A DNA stretch of 64,000 nucleotides from Anaeromicrobium sediminis (GCF_002270055.1 NZ_NIBG01000015.1:40294-104293); one strand, 5' to 3'. Shown: positions 34,706-43,647, numbered from the stretch's first letter. A program made the numbers and translations. Notes: generated by a model not told the origin, from the letters alone.

Positions 34706-34835
34706 AATTATAAGACACAATCATGTAGAGATGAATTCATTCTCCGTTTTTTTCCTATAAACTTGGTAAAGGGCTAGTAATTGTAGTATTATATAATAAG
34801 ATAGTTAATGAGGACTATATATAATTAGAGTTAAT

Positions 34836-34863
34836 TTGTTTAAAAAAATTATTTTGTTATAAT
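34836..34863 (+). promoter_or_regulatory. Sigma-A type promoter of the MazG-like operon
   Basis: TTGTTT, 16-base spacer, TATAAT. The -10 box overlaps the ATG at 34862, which argues against that ATG as the start of the MazG-like gene. Confidence 0.7.
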
Positions 34864-34885
34864 GTATATAAAGGGGGATTGGCCC

Positions 34886-35212
34886 GTGTTCAAAGATGGG
34901 AATAAGATGGACATAACTAGAAACATAAGGCTTATAGAATGGCTAAAAAGTGAATTGTTAACAACTATAGCCTCATTGTTTGAAATTCTTCTTAAAGTAG
35001 AAAAAGCGTCCCAAGAAACATTAGTAGATATTTTGGCTAATATAATATTAGTTACTTATGTGTTAGGGAAGAGACTTGGTATAAATTTTTCTAGAGTTGA
35101 TATGAAACTAGAGGATAAATTACGTTTAGGAATTTTAGAAAAGCATAAAATAGAAGAATGGAATGGAGATTTGTCTGCGCTCAAGCAACATTTAAGCAGA
35201 AAAGGAAGTTAG
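34886..35212 (+). CDS. MazG-like family protein
   Basis: This 108-aa protein reads DITRNIRLIEWLKSELLTTIASLFEILLKVEKASQETLVDILANIILVTYVLGKRLGINF and matches the MazG-like family that precedes yybS/gdpP in Clostridia. It is probably an all-alpha NTP-pyrophosphatase-like fold; enzyme activity is unproven. The GTG at 34886 is preferred: AAGGGGG (34871-34877) is 8 bases upstream, and the ATG at 34862 lies in the -10 box. Confidence 0.8.
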   Translation: MFKDGNKMDITRNIRLIEWLKSELLTTIASLFEILLKVEKASQETLVDILANIILVTYVLGKRLGINFSRVDMKLEDKLRLGILEKHKIEEWNGDLSALKQHLSRKGS

Positions 35213-35224
35213 GAGTGATATTAG

Positions 35225-36178
35225 TTGAATATAGAAAACAAAACTAGAGGTATGATAGAAGCAGCAATGATAGTGACATTAACCTCAGTTTTTGCAGTAA
35301 TGGGTACATATATACCATTGCTAACATTTATACTGTTGTTGATACCTGTACCATTTATTATTCTTGCTAAGAGAAGGGGTCTTAGCTTTACCCTATTAGG
35401 TCTAGTTGTAGCATCCTTAATTATTAGCATGGTAACAGGGCCTGTATCTGCTTTTTTTACAATGTTAACTCCAGGAGTAATGGCAATTGTAATTGGTTAT
35501 ATGTTAAGTAAAAACTATTCTCCAGGTAAAATTTTAATAGGTGGAAGTATAGGTGCAATAGTATCTACTACAATACTTATTCAAATAACCACTAGTATAA
35601 TGGGAGTTACTATAACAGATATGATGACAGACATGATGAAACAATCTGTTGATATGCAACTTAGTATATATAAAAACTTAAAGTATGATGAAACTCAAAT
35701 TCAACAAATAAGTAGCCAGTGGGAACAGATATCTAAGATGGGTATGATGATGATACCTAGTATGATTATTATAATGTCTACTTTATTTTCATATATAAAT
35801 TACTTAGTGGCAAGCAAAATATTAAAGAGAGTAAGCAAAGAGGAAGTTTCAGAATTACCTCCTCTTAGATACGTAACACTACCTAAAAACATTGTTATGG
35901 GAAGTTTCTTGATTTTAGCCTTAACTTATATCAGTGGATATTTTAATGTGGTAAATTATAATACATTAGTTCTAAATGTGCTTATAATATTTCAAGTAGT
36001 TTTTTCTATACAAGGACTAGCCATAGTAAGTTTTTTTATGCATAAATTTAAATTAAGAAAACCTGTGAGAATTATCATATATATATTTGTAGTATTTAGT
36101 GGCTCCTTTACAGTTATATTATCCACCCTAGGTTTTGTAGATGCAATTATGAATATAAGAAGGCTTGAAAGAAGTTAG
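35225..36178 (+). CDS. yybS: YybS family membrane protein (DUF2232)
   Basis: This 317-aa protein has about eight membrane segments. TTG start 35225 follows GGAGTG. The N-terminus ENKTRGMIEAAMIVTLTSVFAVMGTYIPLLTFILLLIPVPFIILAKRRG is characteristic of YybS. It is always found just before gdpP and rplI in Bacillus and Clostridia; its function is unknown, though the fold resembles S-components of energy-coupling factor transporters. It is almost contiguous with gdpP. Confidence 0.86.
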   Translation: MNIENKTRGMIEAAMIVTLTSVFAVMGTYIPLLTFILLLIPVPFIILAKRRGLSFTLLGLVVASLIISMVTGPVSAFFTMLTPGVMAIVIGYMLSKNYSPGKILIGGSIGAIVSTTILIQITTSIMGVTITDMMTDMMKQSVDMQLSIYKNLKYDETQIQQISSQWEQISKMGMMMIPSMIIIMSTLFSYINYLVASKILKRVSKEEVSELPPLRYVTLPKNIVMGSFLILALTYISGYFNVVNYNTLVLNVLIIFQVVFSIQGLAIVSFFMHKFKLRKPVRIIIYIFVVFSGSFTVILSTLGFVDAIMNIRRLERS

Positions 36179-36192
36179 GAGTGTCTAGTATT

Positions 36193-38187
36193 ATGAGAAA
36201 AAACCTATTAATGAAGATTTTGACTCCAGATACAAAACTTCACTTATGGATCATATCTTTCCTTGTAATAATAATAGCCTATTATAATCGTATAATAGGC
36301 ATATTTGGCTTATTATTAGTGGCTTATTTAATATACCATAATATAAAAATTCAATATGACAGAAAACAATTATGGACAAAATATGTGGAAGATTTATCTT
36401 CTGATATGGATTCTGTAACTAGGCATGCCATACTAAATTCCCCTACACCACTTACTGTAGTTGAATTCGATGGCGAAATAATATGGTATAATAAGAACTT
36501 TTCAAATATGTTTAAATGTGATGATTTATTAGAAAAGAATATTGAAAATATAATACCAGACTTTAAATTAGACCATGTATTGAGAGAAAAAGAAAAATAT
36601 AACAAGGTAATAATTGAAGATAGATGCTATAATCTATTATATAATATTGTAAAAACTGATAAAGAGCATGATAGAAGATATATCATAATGCTTTATTGGG
36701 TAGATGTTACAGATTATAATAATCTAATGGAAGTTTATTATAATGAAAAACCTAGTGTATTAATCATAGAAGTAGATAACTATGATGATGTGCTTAACAA
36801 CGTAAATGAAGAAAATAAACCCCTTATGATAGCAGAAATAGATAGAAGAATAAACCTTTGGTGTTCTAAGATGAATGGGATTGTTCAGAAATACCAAAAG
36901 GATAAATATATAGTATTTATGGAAAGACAAAATGTGGATACATTAGAGGCTAGAAAGTTTACCATACTAGATGAAATAAGAGAAATAGAGGCAGGAAATA
37001 CAATTCCTGTAACTTTAAGTATAGGTGTTGGTCTTAGAGGCAAGACTTTTACTGAAACTAGAGAATATGCTAGGGCTGCCCTTGATTTAGCATTAGGTCG
37101 TGGTGGTGATCAAGCCGTTGTAAAGAGAGAGGACTTAATTGAATTTTATGGCGGAAAAACTAAGGCTGTAGAAAAGAGAAATAAAGTAAAGGCTCGTGTT
37201 ATAGCCCATGCTTTAAGGCAGCTTATAGATGAAGCAAAGGAAGTAGTAATTATGGGACATAAGTTCCCAGATATGGATAGCTTAGGAGCTGCTGTAGGTG
37301 TATATAGGGCTGCTAAAAACAGAGGAAAAGATGCTTATATAGTATTTAATAAAAGTAATGCAGGGATTAAAATACTTCATGATGAGTTAGTAGAAAGTAA
37401 TAATTATAATTTTATTACAAATGATCAATTGTTAGATATGGTATCTAAAGACACATTAATTGTAGTAGTAGACACACATAGACCAAGTTTTACTCAGTGT
37501 CCAGAGGTTCTACTTAAATCAAATAAAATAGTTTTAATAGACCATCACAGAAGAGGGGCAGAGTTCATAGACAATACAGTTTTAAAATATTTAGAACCCT
37601 ATGCTTCATCCACTTGTGAATTGGTGACTGAAATCCTTCAATATATGAATGACAAAATAAATATAGGTAAATTAGATGCAGAAAGTTTGCTTGCAGGAAT
37701 AACAGTTGATACGAAGAACTTTACATTTAAAACGGGAGTACGTACCTTTGAAGCAGCTTCTTATCTAAGGCGTGCCGGGGCAGATACTACAAATGTAAAA
37801 CAATTCTTCCAAGACGATTTAAACACTTTTGTGGCAAGGGCTGAGGTAGTGAAAAATGCAAGGGATATAGGAAGGCAAATTGCATTATCCATTTGCCCAA
37901 GGGATATACAAGACCCAGCATTAGTAGCCGCCCAAGCTGCTGATGAACTATTAAATATAAAGGGCATAATAGCATCCTTTGTATTAGGTTATAGAGGGGA
38001 TGATGAAATCATAATAAGTGGAAGGTCCCTTGGAGATATAAATGTGCAAGTAATACTAGAAAAATTAGGAGGCGGAGGCCACCTTACAGTTGCAGGGGCA
38101 CAGCTTTCACAGGTGAATCTAGAACAAGCGATAGAAAAGCTTGAAGAGTCTATCGACCAATATTTTGAGGAAGGTGAAGATGAATGA
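36193..38187 (+). CDS. gdpP: Cyclic-di-AMP phosphodiesterase GdpP
   Basis: This 664-aa protein carries two N-terminal membrane helices, a PAS-like domain (residues ~75-150, possible heme pocket), a degenerate GGDEF domain (~165-300), and a DHH/DHHA1 phosphodiesterase. The metal motifs are [18 protein letters not shown] near residue 353, VVVDTHRP and VLIDHHRRG; the DHHA1 signature is [12 protein letters not shown]. It cleaves c-di-AMP to pApA in the family. The ATG at 36193 is 11 bases after AGGAG; the GTG at 36181 lies in the ribosome-binding site. It overlaps rplI by 4 bases. Confidence 0.94.
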   Translation: MRKNLLMKILTPDTKLHLWIISFLVIIIAYYNRIIGIFGLLLVAYLIYHNIKIQYDRKQLWTKYVEDLSSDMDSVTRHAILNSPTPLTVVEFDGEIIWYNKNFSNMFKCDDLLEKNIENIIPDFKLDHVLREKEKYNKVIIEDRCYNLLYNIVKTDKEHDRRYIIMLYWVDVTDYNNLMEVYYNEKPSVLIIEVDNYDDVLNNVNEENKPLMIAEIDRRINLWCSKMNGIVQKYQKDKYIVFMERQNVDTLEARKFTILDEIREIEAGNTIPVTLSIGVGLRGKTFTETREYARAALDLALGRGGDQAVVKREDLIEFYGGKTKAVEKRNKVKARVIAHALRQLIDEAKEVVIMGHKFPDMDSLGAAVGVYRAAKNRGKDAYIVFNKSNAGIKILHDELVESNNYNFITNDQLLDMVSKDTLIVVVDTHRPSFTQCPEVLLKSNKIVLIDHHRRGAEFIDNTVLKYLEPYASSTCELVTEILQYMNDKINIGKLDAESLLAGITVDTKNFTFKTGVRTFEAASYLRRAGADTTNVKQFFQDDLNTFVARAEVVKNARDIGRQIALSICPRDIQDPALVAAQAADELLNIKGIIASFVLGYRGDDEIIISGRSLGDINVQVILEKLGGGGHLTVAGAQLSQVNLEQAIEKLEESIDQYFEEGEDE

Positions 38188-38630
38188 AAGTAATTTTATT
38201 AAAAGATATAAAGGGAACAGGTAAAAAGGGCCAAGTAATAAATGCTAGTGATGGCCATGCAAGAAATTATTTAATTCCAAGAGGATTGGCTAAAGAAGCT
38301 ACTAGTGGAAATATGAAGATATTAGAAAGACAAAATGCTGCAGAAGATAGAAAGAAAGAAGAAGAATTTCAAGCAGCTAAGGAATTGTCAGCTAAAATAG
38401 AAGAATTAAAAATTGTTTTAAAATCTAAAGCAGGAAATGGTGGAAAATTATTTGGTTCTATAACTGCTAAAGATATTGCTACAGAATTAAATAAGAATCA
38501 TGGAATTAAAGTTGATAAAAGAAAAATTAAGTTAGATGATGCTATCAGAACATTGGGAGTGACTATTGTGGAAGTAAAGTTACATCCTAAGGTAGTAGCA
38601 AAACTTAGTGTACAGGTTTTAGAAGCTTAA
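38184..38630 (+). CDS. rplI: 50S ribosomal protein L9
   Basis: This 148-aa L9 starts [36 protein letters not shown], with the connecting helix and the C-terminal domain ([39 protein letters not shown]). The start ATG overlaps the gdpP stop (ATGA), indicating translational coupling. The 185-base gap to dnaB holds two imperfect hairpins (GAGCTAAG/CTTTAGCTC near 38670-38695 and GGGGATGGT/ACCGTCCCC near 38757-38798) but no ORF. Confidence 0.97.
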   Translation: MKVILLKDIKGTGKKGQVINASDGHARNYLIPRGLAKEATSGNMKILERQNAAEDRKKEEEFQAAKELSAKIEELKIVLKSKAGNGGKLFGSITAKDIATELNKNHGIKVDKRKIKLDDAIRTLGVTIVEVKLHPKVVAKLSVQVLEA

Positions 38631-38815
38631 GGATTTTGTTTAGAATTAAGAGCTTAGTGTTTAGAGTTAAAAGAGCTAAGCTTGAAACCTTTAGCTCTAA
38701 ACCATAGGAATTTATAGAATAAATAAAACTGGAAGTTGTTTATATGTATGGAAGATGGGGATGGTCTAAGGAATATGATTTCTAAAACCGTCCCCATTAT
38801 AGAAAGGGGAACTAA

Positions 38816-40141
38816 ATGGAAAGCTTAGGAAGAATACCACCACATAATATGGATGCAGAACAATCTGTATTAGGTTCTATGATACTAGATAAAGAAGCTA
38901 TAATCACAGTGGCAGAAATTTTAAGGTGGGACGATTTTTATAGGGAGTCTCATGGCCAAATTTATGCAGCCATAATAGATCTTTATAAAAAGGATGAACC
39001 AGTAGATCTAGTTACCCTATCAGAGGCTCTTATACAAAGAAATATGTTAGAGCCAATTGGTGGAATAACTTATTTGACTAGCCTTTCTGATGCGGTGCCT
39101 ACTACTACTAACGTAAAATACTATGCACAAATAGTAGAAGAAAAATCTATTTTAAGAAGACTTATAAAAGCTTCTTCTGAAATCCTTGATAAGGGATATA
39201 GTGCAGATGAAGATGTTATGAAAATTTTAGATGTGGCTGAAAAAAGTATATTTGACATATCTCAAAAGAGAAATCAAGATGGATTTAGTGCCATAAAAGA
39301 TATATTATTAGGTACTTTCAACCAGATAGAAGAATTGTATGAAAATAAAGGTGGAATTACAGGGCTTACTTCTGGATTCACGGATATAGATAGAAAGACT
39401 TCTGGTCTTCAAAAATCCGATTTAATACTAATTGCAGCAAGACCTAGTATGGGAAAAACGGCATTCTCCCTGAATGTGGCACAAAATGCTGCCATAAAAG
39501 GTGGAGCATCTGTTGCTGTATTCAGTCTGGAGATGGCAAAGGATCAGTTGGTCCAACGTATGCTTAGTGCCGAATCATTAATAGAGATACAAAAGATAAG
39601 AACTGGTGATTTAACAGAAGAAGAATGGCCAAGATTAGCTCGTGCCATGGGACCACTATCAGAGGCACAGGTTTTTATAGATGATACTCCAGGTATAAGT
39701 GTAATGGAAATGAGAGCAAAATGTAGAAGACTTAAAATGGAGAAGGGACTAGACCTAGTATTAATAGATTACCTGCAACTTATGACTGGTGAAGGGGAAA
39801 GTAGACAGCAGGAAATTTCTAATATATCTAGAGCATTAAAGGGGTTAGCAAGGGAAATGGATTGTCCTGTTATAGCCTTATCCCAGCTATCTCGTGCACC
39901 TGAATTAAGAGCAGACCATAGACCAATACTTTCGGATCTGAGAGAATCTGGAGCCATAGAACAGGATGCGGATATAGTAATGTTCTTATATAGGGATGAA
40001 TATTATCATGCAGATTCGGAGAAAAAAAATATAGGTGAAGTTATTATAGCAAAACAACGTAATGGTTCTACAGGAACTGTAGAGCTAGCTTGGTTGGGTC
40101 AGTTCACAAAGTTTGCTGATTTAGACAGATATCATGAATAA
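38816..40141 (+). CDS. dnaB: Replicative DNA helicase DnaB (DnaC in Bacillus nomenclature)
   Basis: This 441-aa hexameric helicase has RIPPHNMDAEQSVLGSMILDKEA at the N-terminus, the RecA-like core with Walker A ARPSMGKTAFSLNVA near residue 208, VFSLEMAKDQLVQRMLS, Walker B LVLIDYLQLM and DLRESGAIEQDADIVMFLYRDEYY. No intein is present. A ribosome-binding site AGAAAGGGG precedes the ATG. A loader (DnaI-like, 57929) and a DnaD-like protein (58919) are encoded elsewhere in the window. Confidence 0.97.
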   Translation: MESLGRIPPHNMDAEQSVLGSMILDKEAIITVAEILRWDDFYRESHGQIYAAIIDLYKKDEPVDLVTLSEALIQRNMLEPIGGITYLTSLSDAVPTTTNVKYYAQIVEEKSILRRLIKASSEILDKGYSADEDVMKILDVAEKSIFDISQKRNQDGFSAIKDILLGTFNQIEELYENKGGITGLTSGFTDIDRKTSGLQKSDLILIAARPSMGKTAFSLNVAQNAAIKGGASVAVFSLEMAKDQLVQRMLSAESLIEIQKIRTGDLTEEEWPRLARAMGPLSEAQVFIDDTPGISVMEMRAKCRRLKMEKGLDLVLIDYLQLMTGEGESRQQEISNISRALKGLAREMDCPVIALSQLSRAPELRADHRPILSDLRESGAIEQDADIVMFLYRDEYYHADSEKKNIGEVIIAKQRNGSTGTVELAWLGQFTKFADLDRYHE

Positions 40142-40158
40142 TTGGGGGATGGATAACA

Positions 40159-40653
40159 ATGATTTTTTCTAATTTAAATGAGTTGGAAGTTTTAAAAATA
40201 GCAAAAGGCATTGAAGAAACAGGATATAATTTTTATAAAAGTGCAGCTGAAAAGTTTAAAGACTTAGATGTTAGAGAAATGTTTGAACATCTAGCAGATG
40301 AAGAAATGGAACATATGGTAACTTTCCAAAGAATATATGAGAGAGTTAAAGAAAAGTCTTTAAATGTGGATGTTAATTCTTTTGACAAAGAAACAACGGC
40401 TTACCTAACGGCCATTAGTGAAACTTCAGTATTTAACGTGAATAATGTGACAGGAGGAGCTATTTCATTAGTAACAACTCCTGCAGATGTGATTAAGATG
40501 GGAATACAAGCAGAAAAGGATTCCATATTATTTTATGAAACTGTTTTAAAACACACTAAAGAAGAGTTAACTCAAAAGACTTTAAGAAGACTTATAAAAG
40601 AAGAGATTAAGCATCTTCATGAATTTAAAAATTTATTAGAAGAAGTAAAGTAG
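40159..40653 (+). CDS. Ferritin-like / rubrerythrin-like protein
   Basis: This 164-aa four-helix protein carries repeated iron ligands: KIAKGIEETGYNFYKSAAEKF, HLADEEMEHMVTF, GIQAEKDSILFYETVL and LIKEEIKHLHEF, i.e. two E and E-x-x-H pairs of a diiron site. The C-terminal rubredoxin domain of rubrerythrin is absent, so this is the ferritin-family, erythrin-like form. It likely acts in oxygen or peroxide defence or iron handling in this anaerobe. It follows dnaB by 17 bases and ends in a terminator. Confidence 0.85.
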   Translation: MIFSNLNELEVLKIAKGIEETGYNFYKSAAEKFKDLDVREMFEHLADEEMEHMVTFQRIYERVKEKSLNVDVNSFDKETTAYLTAISETSVFNVNNVTGGAISLVTTPADVIKMGIQAEKDSILFYETVLKHTKEELTQKTLRRLIKEEIKHLHEFKNLLEEVK

Positions 40654-40654
40654 T

Positions 40655-40682
40655 AAAAAGCCCATATTTATGGGCTTTTTTT
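40655..40682 (+). terminator. Terminator
   Basis: AAAAAGCCCAT and ATGGGCTTTTT form a hairpin with a T-run. Confidence 0.88.
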
Positions 40683-40713
40683 TATGAGCTTTTAAAGTAA
40701 ATAAATATCTAAT

Positions 40714-40729
40714 CGTTTCACGTGAAACA
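40714..40729. promoter_or_regulatory. parS: parS-like site (one mismatch)
   Basis: CGTTTCACGTGAAACA: 15 of 16 bases match the parS consensus and the central 14-base palindrome is intact. It lies about 36 kb from parB in the gap after the ferritin-like gene. Confidence 0.85.
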
Positions 40730-40783
40730 TTAAATATAAATAAACTATGTCCAAGCTAAACTAATGTGAACCTACTTCGTCTC

Positions 40784-40922
40784 AATAAGTTCAAAATTTT
40801 TTCAAAGGAAGTCACTATCAGACTAGAGAGTACAAATCGTATAGCCAGTATAGAAGGTTCAAAATTGTTTACAGCATAGGATGTTCTGATGTTCCACCTT
40901 TTCAAAAATTATTGAACTTATT
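40784..40922. repeat. Possible MITE-like segment with imperfect terminal inverted repeats
   Basis: Eleven exact bases (AATAAGTTCAA) at the left end are inverted at the right end (40912-40922), and similarity continues for about 25 bases with one gap. The 139-base interior has no ORF. A GTTCAAAATTG segment near 40857 echoes the ends. No gene lies in 40730-41135 otherwise. It could be a degenerate miniature transposon or a simple structured spacer. Confidence 0.4.
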
Positions 40923-41156
40923 TCAACTTGTAGGTAGCTAAAATTTATTGATTTTGAAAGAAGTATATCTATAGAGAAAGTACTTTTGATTTATGGAACA
41001 GAAATAGGTCCACATAAATGTAGTATTAATATGGTTTACATTATAAATTAAAAAGGATTTTGCAGAGAAGAATAAGAATATAAAAGATAAAAGGGTGTAT
41101 TTTTTTATTTCAAATGGCATACAATCAGAATAGGAGTGGTATCAAGGGGGGACAAT

Positions 41157-41765
41157 ATGGACAAAATAGTTTATATAAGAAGTATGACGAGGGAAGATGT
41201 AAGTGTGATGGTTAAGTGGACAAAACATGAAAACCCTCTTTTTTTTCATTATAATTTTCCTCATATGAGTGAGCGCGATTGTGATAGATGGTTTTATGAA
41301 AGAACAAAGAAAATGGGAAGAAGAAATTTTGTTGTAGAAAATGAAGAGAGAGAAATAGTAGGATACATGTCCATAAGAAACATTAAACTATTCAGTAGAA
41401 GCAGTGAACTAGGCATAGTTCTAGACCCTGCTCAAATGAATAAAAAATATGGAAGAAGTGCCATATTAAAGTTTATGGAATATTATTTTTATAATATGAA
41501 TATGAAAAAATTAAAACTTAGAGTAGCTGAATATAACAAAAGAGGTTTAAAGTGTTATGAGAGTTGTGGATTCAAAATACTTGGTGAAAAGTATGAATTA
41601 TTTGAAGATCAAAATTCTGAATTATTTACTCATGAGAAGTATGGAGAATATAAAAAATATTTTAAGTATAAAAGAGGCAGTAAGTTGGTAAAATACATTC
41701 ATATGGAAATAACGAAGGAAAAATATGAAGAAATAAAATCATCCCAAGAAAATATGGCATTATAA
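41157..41765 (+). CDS. GNAT family N-acetyltransferase
   Basis: This 202-aa protein has the GNAT order: IRSMTREDVSVMVKW, HYNFPHMSERDCDRWF, EREIVGYMSIRNIKL, SSELGIVLDPAQMNKKYGRSAILKFMEYYF (acetyl-CoA loop region) and LKLRVAEYNKRGLKCYESCGFKILGEKYELF. It has a longer basic tail than most. The substrate is unknown. ATG 41157 follows AAGGGGGG at 5 bases; the GTG/GTA region upstream is not used. Confidence 0.85.
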   Translation: MDKIVYIRSMTREDVSVMVKWTKHENPLFFHYNFPHMSERDCDRWFYERTKKMGRRNFVVENEEREIVGYMSIRNIKLFSRSSELGIVLDPAQMNKKYGRSAILKFMEYYFYNMNMKKLKLRVAEYNKRGLKCYESCGFKILGEKYELFEDQNSELFTHEKYGEYKKYFKYKRGSKLVKYIHMEITKEKYEEIKSSQENMAL

Positions 41766-41796
41766 TAATATTAAAGTGTTTGATTTATAAAAAAAA

Positions 41797-41805
41797 TGGT
41801 ATAAT
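41797..41805 (+). promoter_or_regulatory. Extended -10 promoter of the selenoprotein gene
   Basis: TGGTATAAT, an extended -10 box, lies about 37 bases before the ATG at 41843. Confidence 0.55.
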
Positions 41806-41842
41806 TAAATGTAAAATAGATATACATAAAGGAGGAAGTACT

Positions 41843-42052
41843 ATGGCAAAGGTAACTAAAGATATGATGGTTGCACAAGTTCTACAAATGGATAGAGAAA
41901 CTGCGCCAATTTTCATGAAGTTTGGTCTTCACTGCTTAGGATGACCGGGTGCTACAATGGAAAGCATCGGTGATGCTGCTAACGTTCACGGAATAAGTGC
42001 AGATGAATTAGTAGAGCAATTAAATAAGCACTTTGAAGCTAAAGGTGAATAA
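41843..42052 (+). CDS. Selenocysteine-containing DUF1858 (hybrid-cluster-associated) redox protein, CxxU
   Basis: Frame ATG 41843 to TAA 42050-42052 gives 69 residues if TGA at 41942-41944 is read as selenocysteine (residue 34). The protein has TKDMMVAQVLQMDRETAPIFMKFGLHCLG, then U, then PGATMESIGDAANVHGISADELVEQLNKHFE. The family (TIGR03980/DUF1858) normally has CxGC at this point, so the redox pair becomes CxxU. The ribosome-binding site GGAGGAAG precedes the ATG. Reading stops at residue 33 if TGA is a true stop, cutting the conserved domain in half. yedF and DUF3343 in the window support Sec use. This gene is missed by standard ORF calling. Confidence 0.87.
41963..41977 (+). promoter_or_regulatory. 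Bacterial SECIS-like hairpin after the TGA
   Basis: AGCATC, loop GGT, GATGCT: a perfect 6-base-pair stem starting 18 bases after the in-frame TGA, with a G-G-U apical loop as in bacterial SelB-binding SECIS elements. It lies inside the coding sequence (codons for ESIGDAA). Confidence 0.75.
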
Positions 42053-42054
42053 TA

Positions 42055-42081
42055 AGAGGGATGCTTAAGCATCTCTTTTTT
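42055..42081 (+). terminator. Terminator of the selenoprotein gene
   Basis: GAGGGATGC, TTAA, GCATCTCT with a T-run; the T-run opens element copy E. Confidence 0.8.
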
Positions 42082-42242
42082 ACTTACTAGAGAATTATAA
42101 TTCTCTAGTAAGTAAAAAAGTAAGGGGGTGTGGGGAAAGAATTCCCTTGCCTCTTTAAAGGAGGATGCTCAGATTACGCTAGTAATCGTCGAAAGGAACC
42201 ATAGGGTTGCTTAAGGTCGCATAGGTAGTATGCCTTTTTTAT
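42076..42242 (+). repeat. Structured intergenic repeat element, copy E
   Basis: The left part is a perfect 34-base palindrome (42081-42114). Then come stem GGGAA/TTCCC, CCTCTTTAAAGGAGG-type palindrome, stem 3 GATTAC/GTAATC with loop GCTA, stem 4 GGAACC/GGTTGC (one mismatch) and terminal stem GCATA/TATGC before TTTTTT. It sits upstream of the purA promoter. Confidence 0.87.
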
Positions 42243-42276
42243 TACGAATAAAAATATGGAAATGTACAAAATATAT

Positions 42277-42305
42277 TTGACTATATACATACAATTTGAT
42301 AATAT
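42277..42305 (+). promoter_or_regulatory. Sigma-A type promoter of purA
   Basis: TTGACT, 17-base spacer, TAATAT, about 50 bases before the purA start. Confidence 0.65.
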
Positions 42306-42353
42306 GTTATGTGTATGTTCGCATTAAAAAAACTACAAAGGTAGGTGGAGTAC

Positions 42354-43640
42354 ATGTCAACAGTAGTAATTGTTGGTGCTCAATGGGGAGACGAAGGAAA
42401 AGGAAAAATTATAGATTATTTAGCAGGAGAATCTGATGTAGTAGTGAGAGCTCAAGGTGGAAACAATGCAGGTCACACTGTAGTTGTTGGAGACCAAAAA
42501 TATGCTCTTCGTTTAATACCATCAGGAATTTTATATAAAGATTGTATAAACATAATAGGTAATGGAGTTGTATTTGATCCAGAAGGTTTCTTAAAGGAAG
42601 TAGAAACTCTAGAAGGACAAGGTGTGAGTGCAGATAACATTAAGATTAGTGATAGAGCTCACGTAATATTCCCTTATCACAAGAAGCTAGATGAATTAGC
42701 TGAAAACAAAAGAGGTAAAAGCAAGATTGGAACTACTAAAAATGGAATCGGACCATGTTACATGGACAAGGTTGAGAGAAGTGGTTTAAGAATTTGCGAT
42801 ATGATGGATACGGACACTTTTGAGGCAAAATTAAGAGGTCAAATTGAAAAGAAAAATGAGATAATAGAGAAAATCTATGATGGAGAAAAGCTAGATGCTA
42901 ATAAAATCGTAGAAGACTATTTAGCATATGCAGAAAAGATAAGAAAGTACGTAGATGATACTACTGTAACTGTATACGATGCAGTTAAGGCAGATAAAAA
43001 AGTATTATTTGAAGGTGCTCAAGGTACATTATTAGATATAGATTTAGGAACGTACCCGTACGTAACTAGTTCTCATCCTACTTCAGGAGGATTCCCAATA
43101 GGAGCTGGAATTGGACCTAATATGATTGAAGAAGTATTAGGAATTGTAAAGGCTTATACTACAAGAGTAGGAAAGGGACCTTGTGTAACAGAAGAGGACA
43201 ATGAAACGGGAGAAAAGATTAGAGTAGCAGGAAATGAATTTGGAACTGTTACAGGTAGACCTAGAAGATGTGGTTGGTTCGATGCTGTTATGGTTAAGTA
43301 TGCAGCTAGAGTTAACGGTCTTACTGCCATGTCTATCATGTTATTAGACGTTTTAACTGGATTTGATAAGGTTAAAATATGTACAGGATATAAGATTGGG
43401 GATAAGATTATTAACCATTTCCCAGCAAGCTTAGATGTACTTGCAAAGTGTGAACCTGTATATGAAGAGTTAGATGGTTGGCATGAAGACATTACTAATT
43501 GTGAGTCATTTGATGAACTTCCTGAGAATGCTAAAAACTATTTAAATAGAATAGAAGAAATACTAGAAGTTCCAGTTAAGATTGTTTCTGTTGGTCCAAA
43601 GAGAAAGCAAACTATTATAAGAGAAAAAATATTTAGATAA
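42354..43640 (+). CDS. purA: Adenylosuccinate synthetase
   Basis: PurA joins IMP and aspartate with GTP, the first step to AMP. It has VVIVGAQWGDEGKGKIIDYLA (P-loop), VVRAQGGNNAGHTVV, IGTTKNGIGPCYMDKVERSGLR, VLFEGAQGTLLDIDLGTYPYVTSSHPTSGG, TRVGKGPCVTEE and TGRPRRCGWFDAVMVKYAARVNG. It is about 428 aa, a normal length. ATG 42354 is preferred over an in-frame GTG at 42345 that overlaps AGGTGG. It ends in a terminator whose hairpin recurs at 48599. Confidence 0.98.
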   Translation: MSTVVIVGAQWGDEGKGKIIDYLAGESDVVVRAQGGNNAGHTVVVGDQKYALRLIPSGILYKDCINIIGNGVVFDPEGFLKEVETLEGQGVSADNIKISDRAHVIFPYHKKLDELAENKRGKSKIGTTKNGIGPCYMDKVERSGLRICDMMDTDTFEAKLRGQIEKKNEIIEKIYDGEKLDANKIVEDYLAYAEKIRKYVDDTTVTVYDAVKADKKVLFEGAQGTLLDIDLGTYPYVTSSHPTSGGFPIGAGIGPNMIEEVLGIVKAYTTRVGKGPCVTEEDNETGEKIRVAGNEFGTVTGRPRRCGWFDAVMVKYAARVNGLTAMSIMLLDVLTGFDKVKICTGYKIGDKIINHFPASLDVLAKCEPVYEELDGWHEDITNCESFDELPENAKNYLNRIEEILEVPVKIVSVGPKRKQTIIREKIFR

Positions 43641-43647
43641 AAACAAT

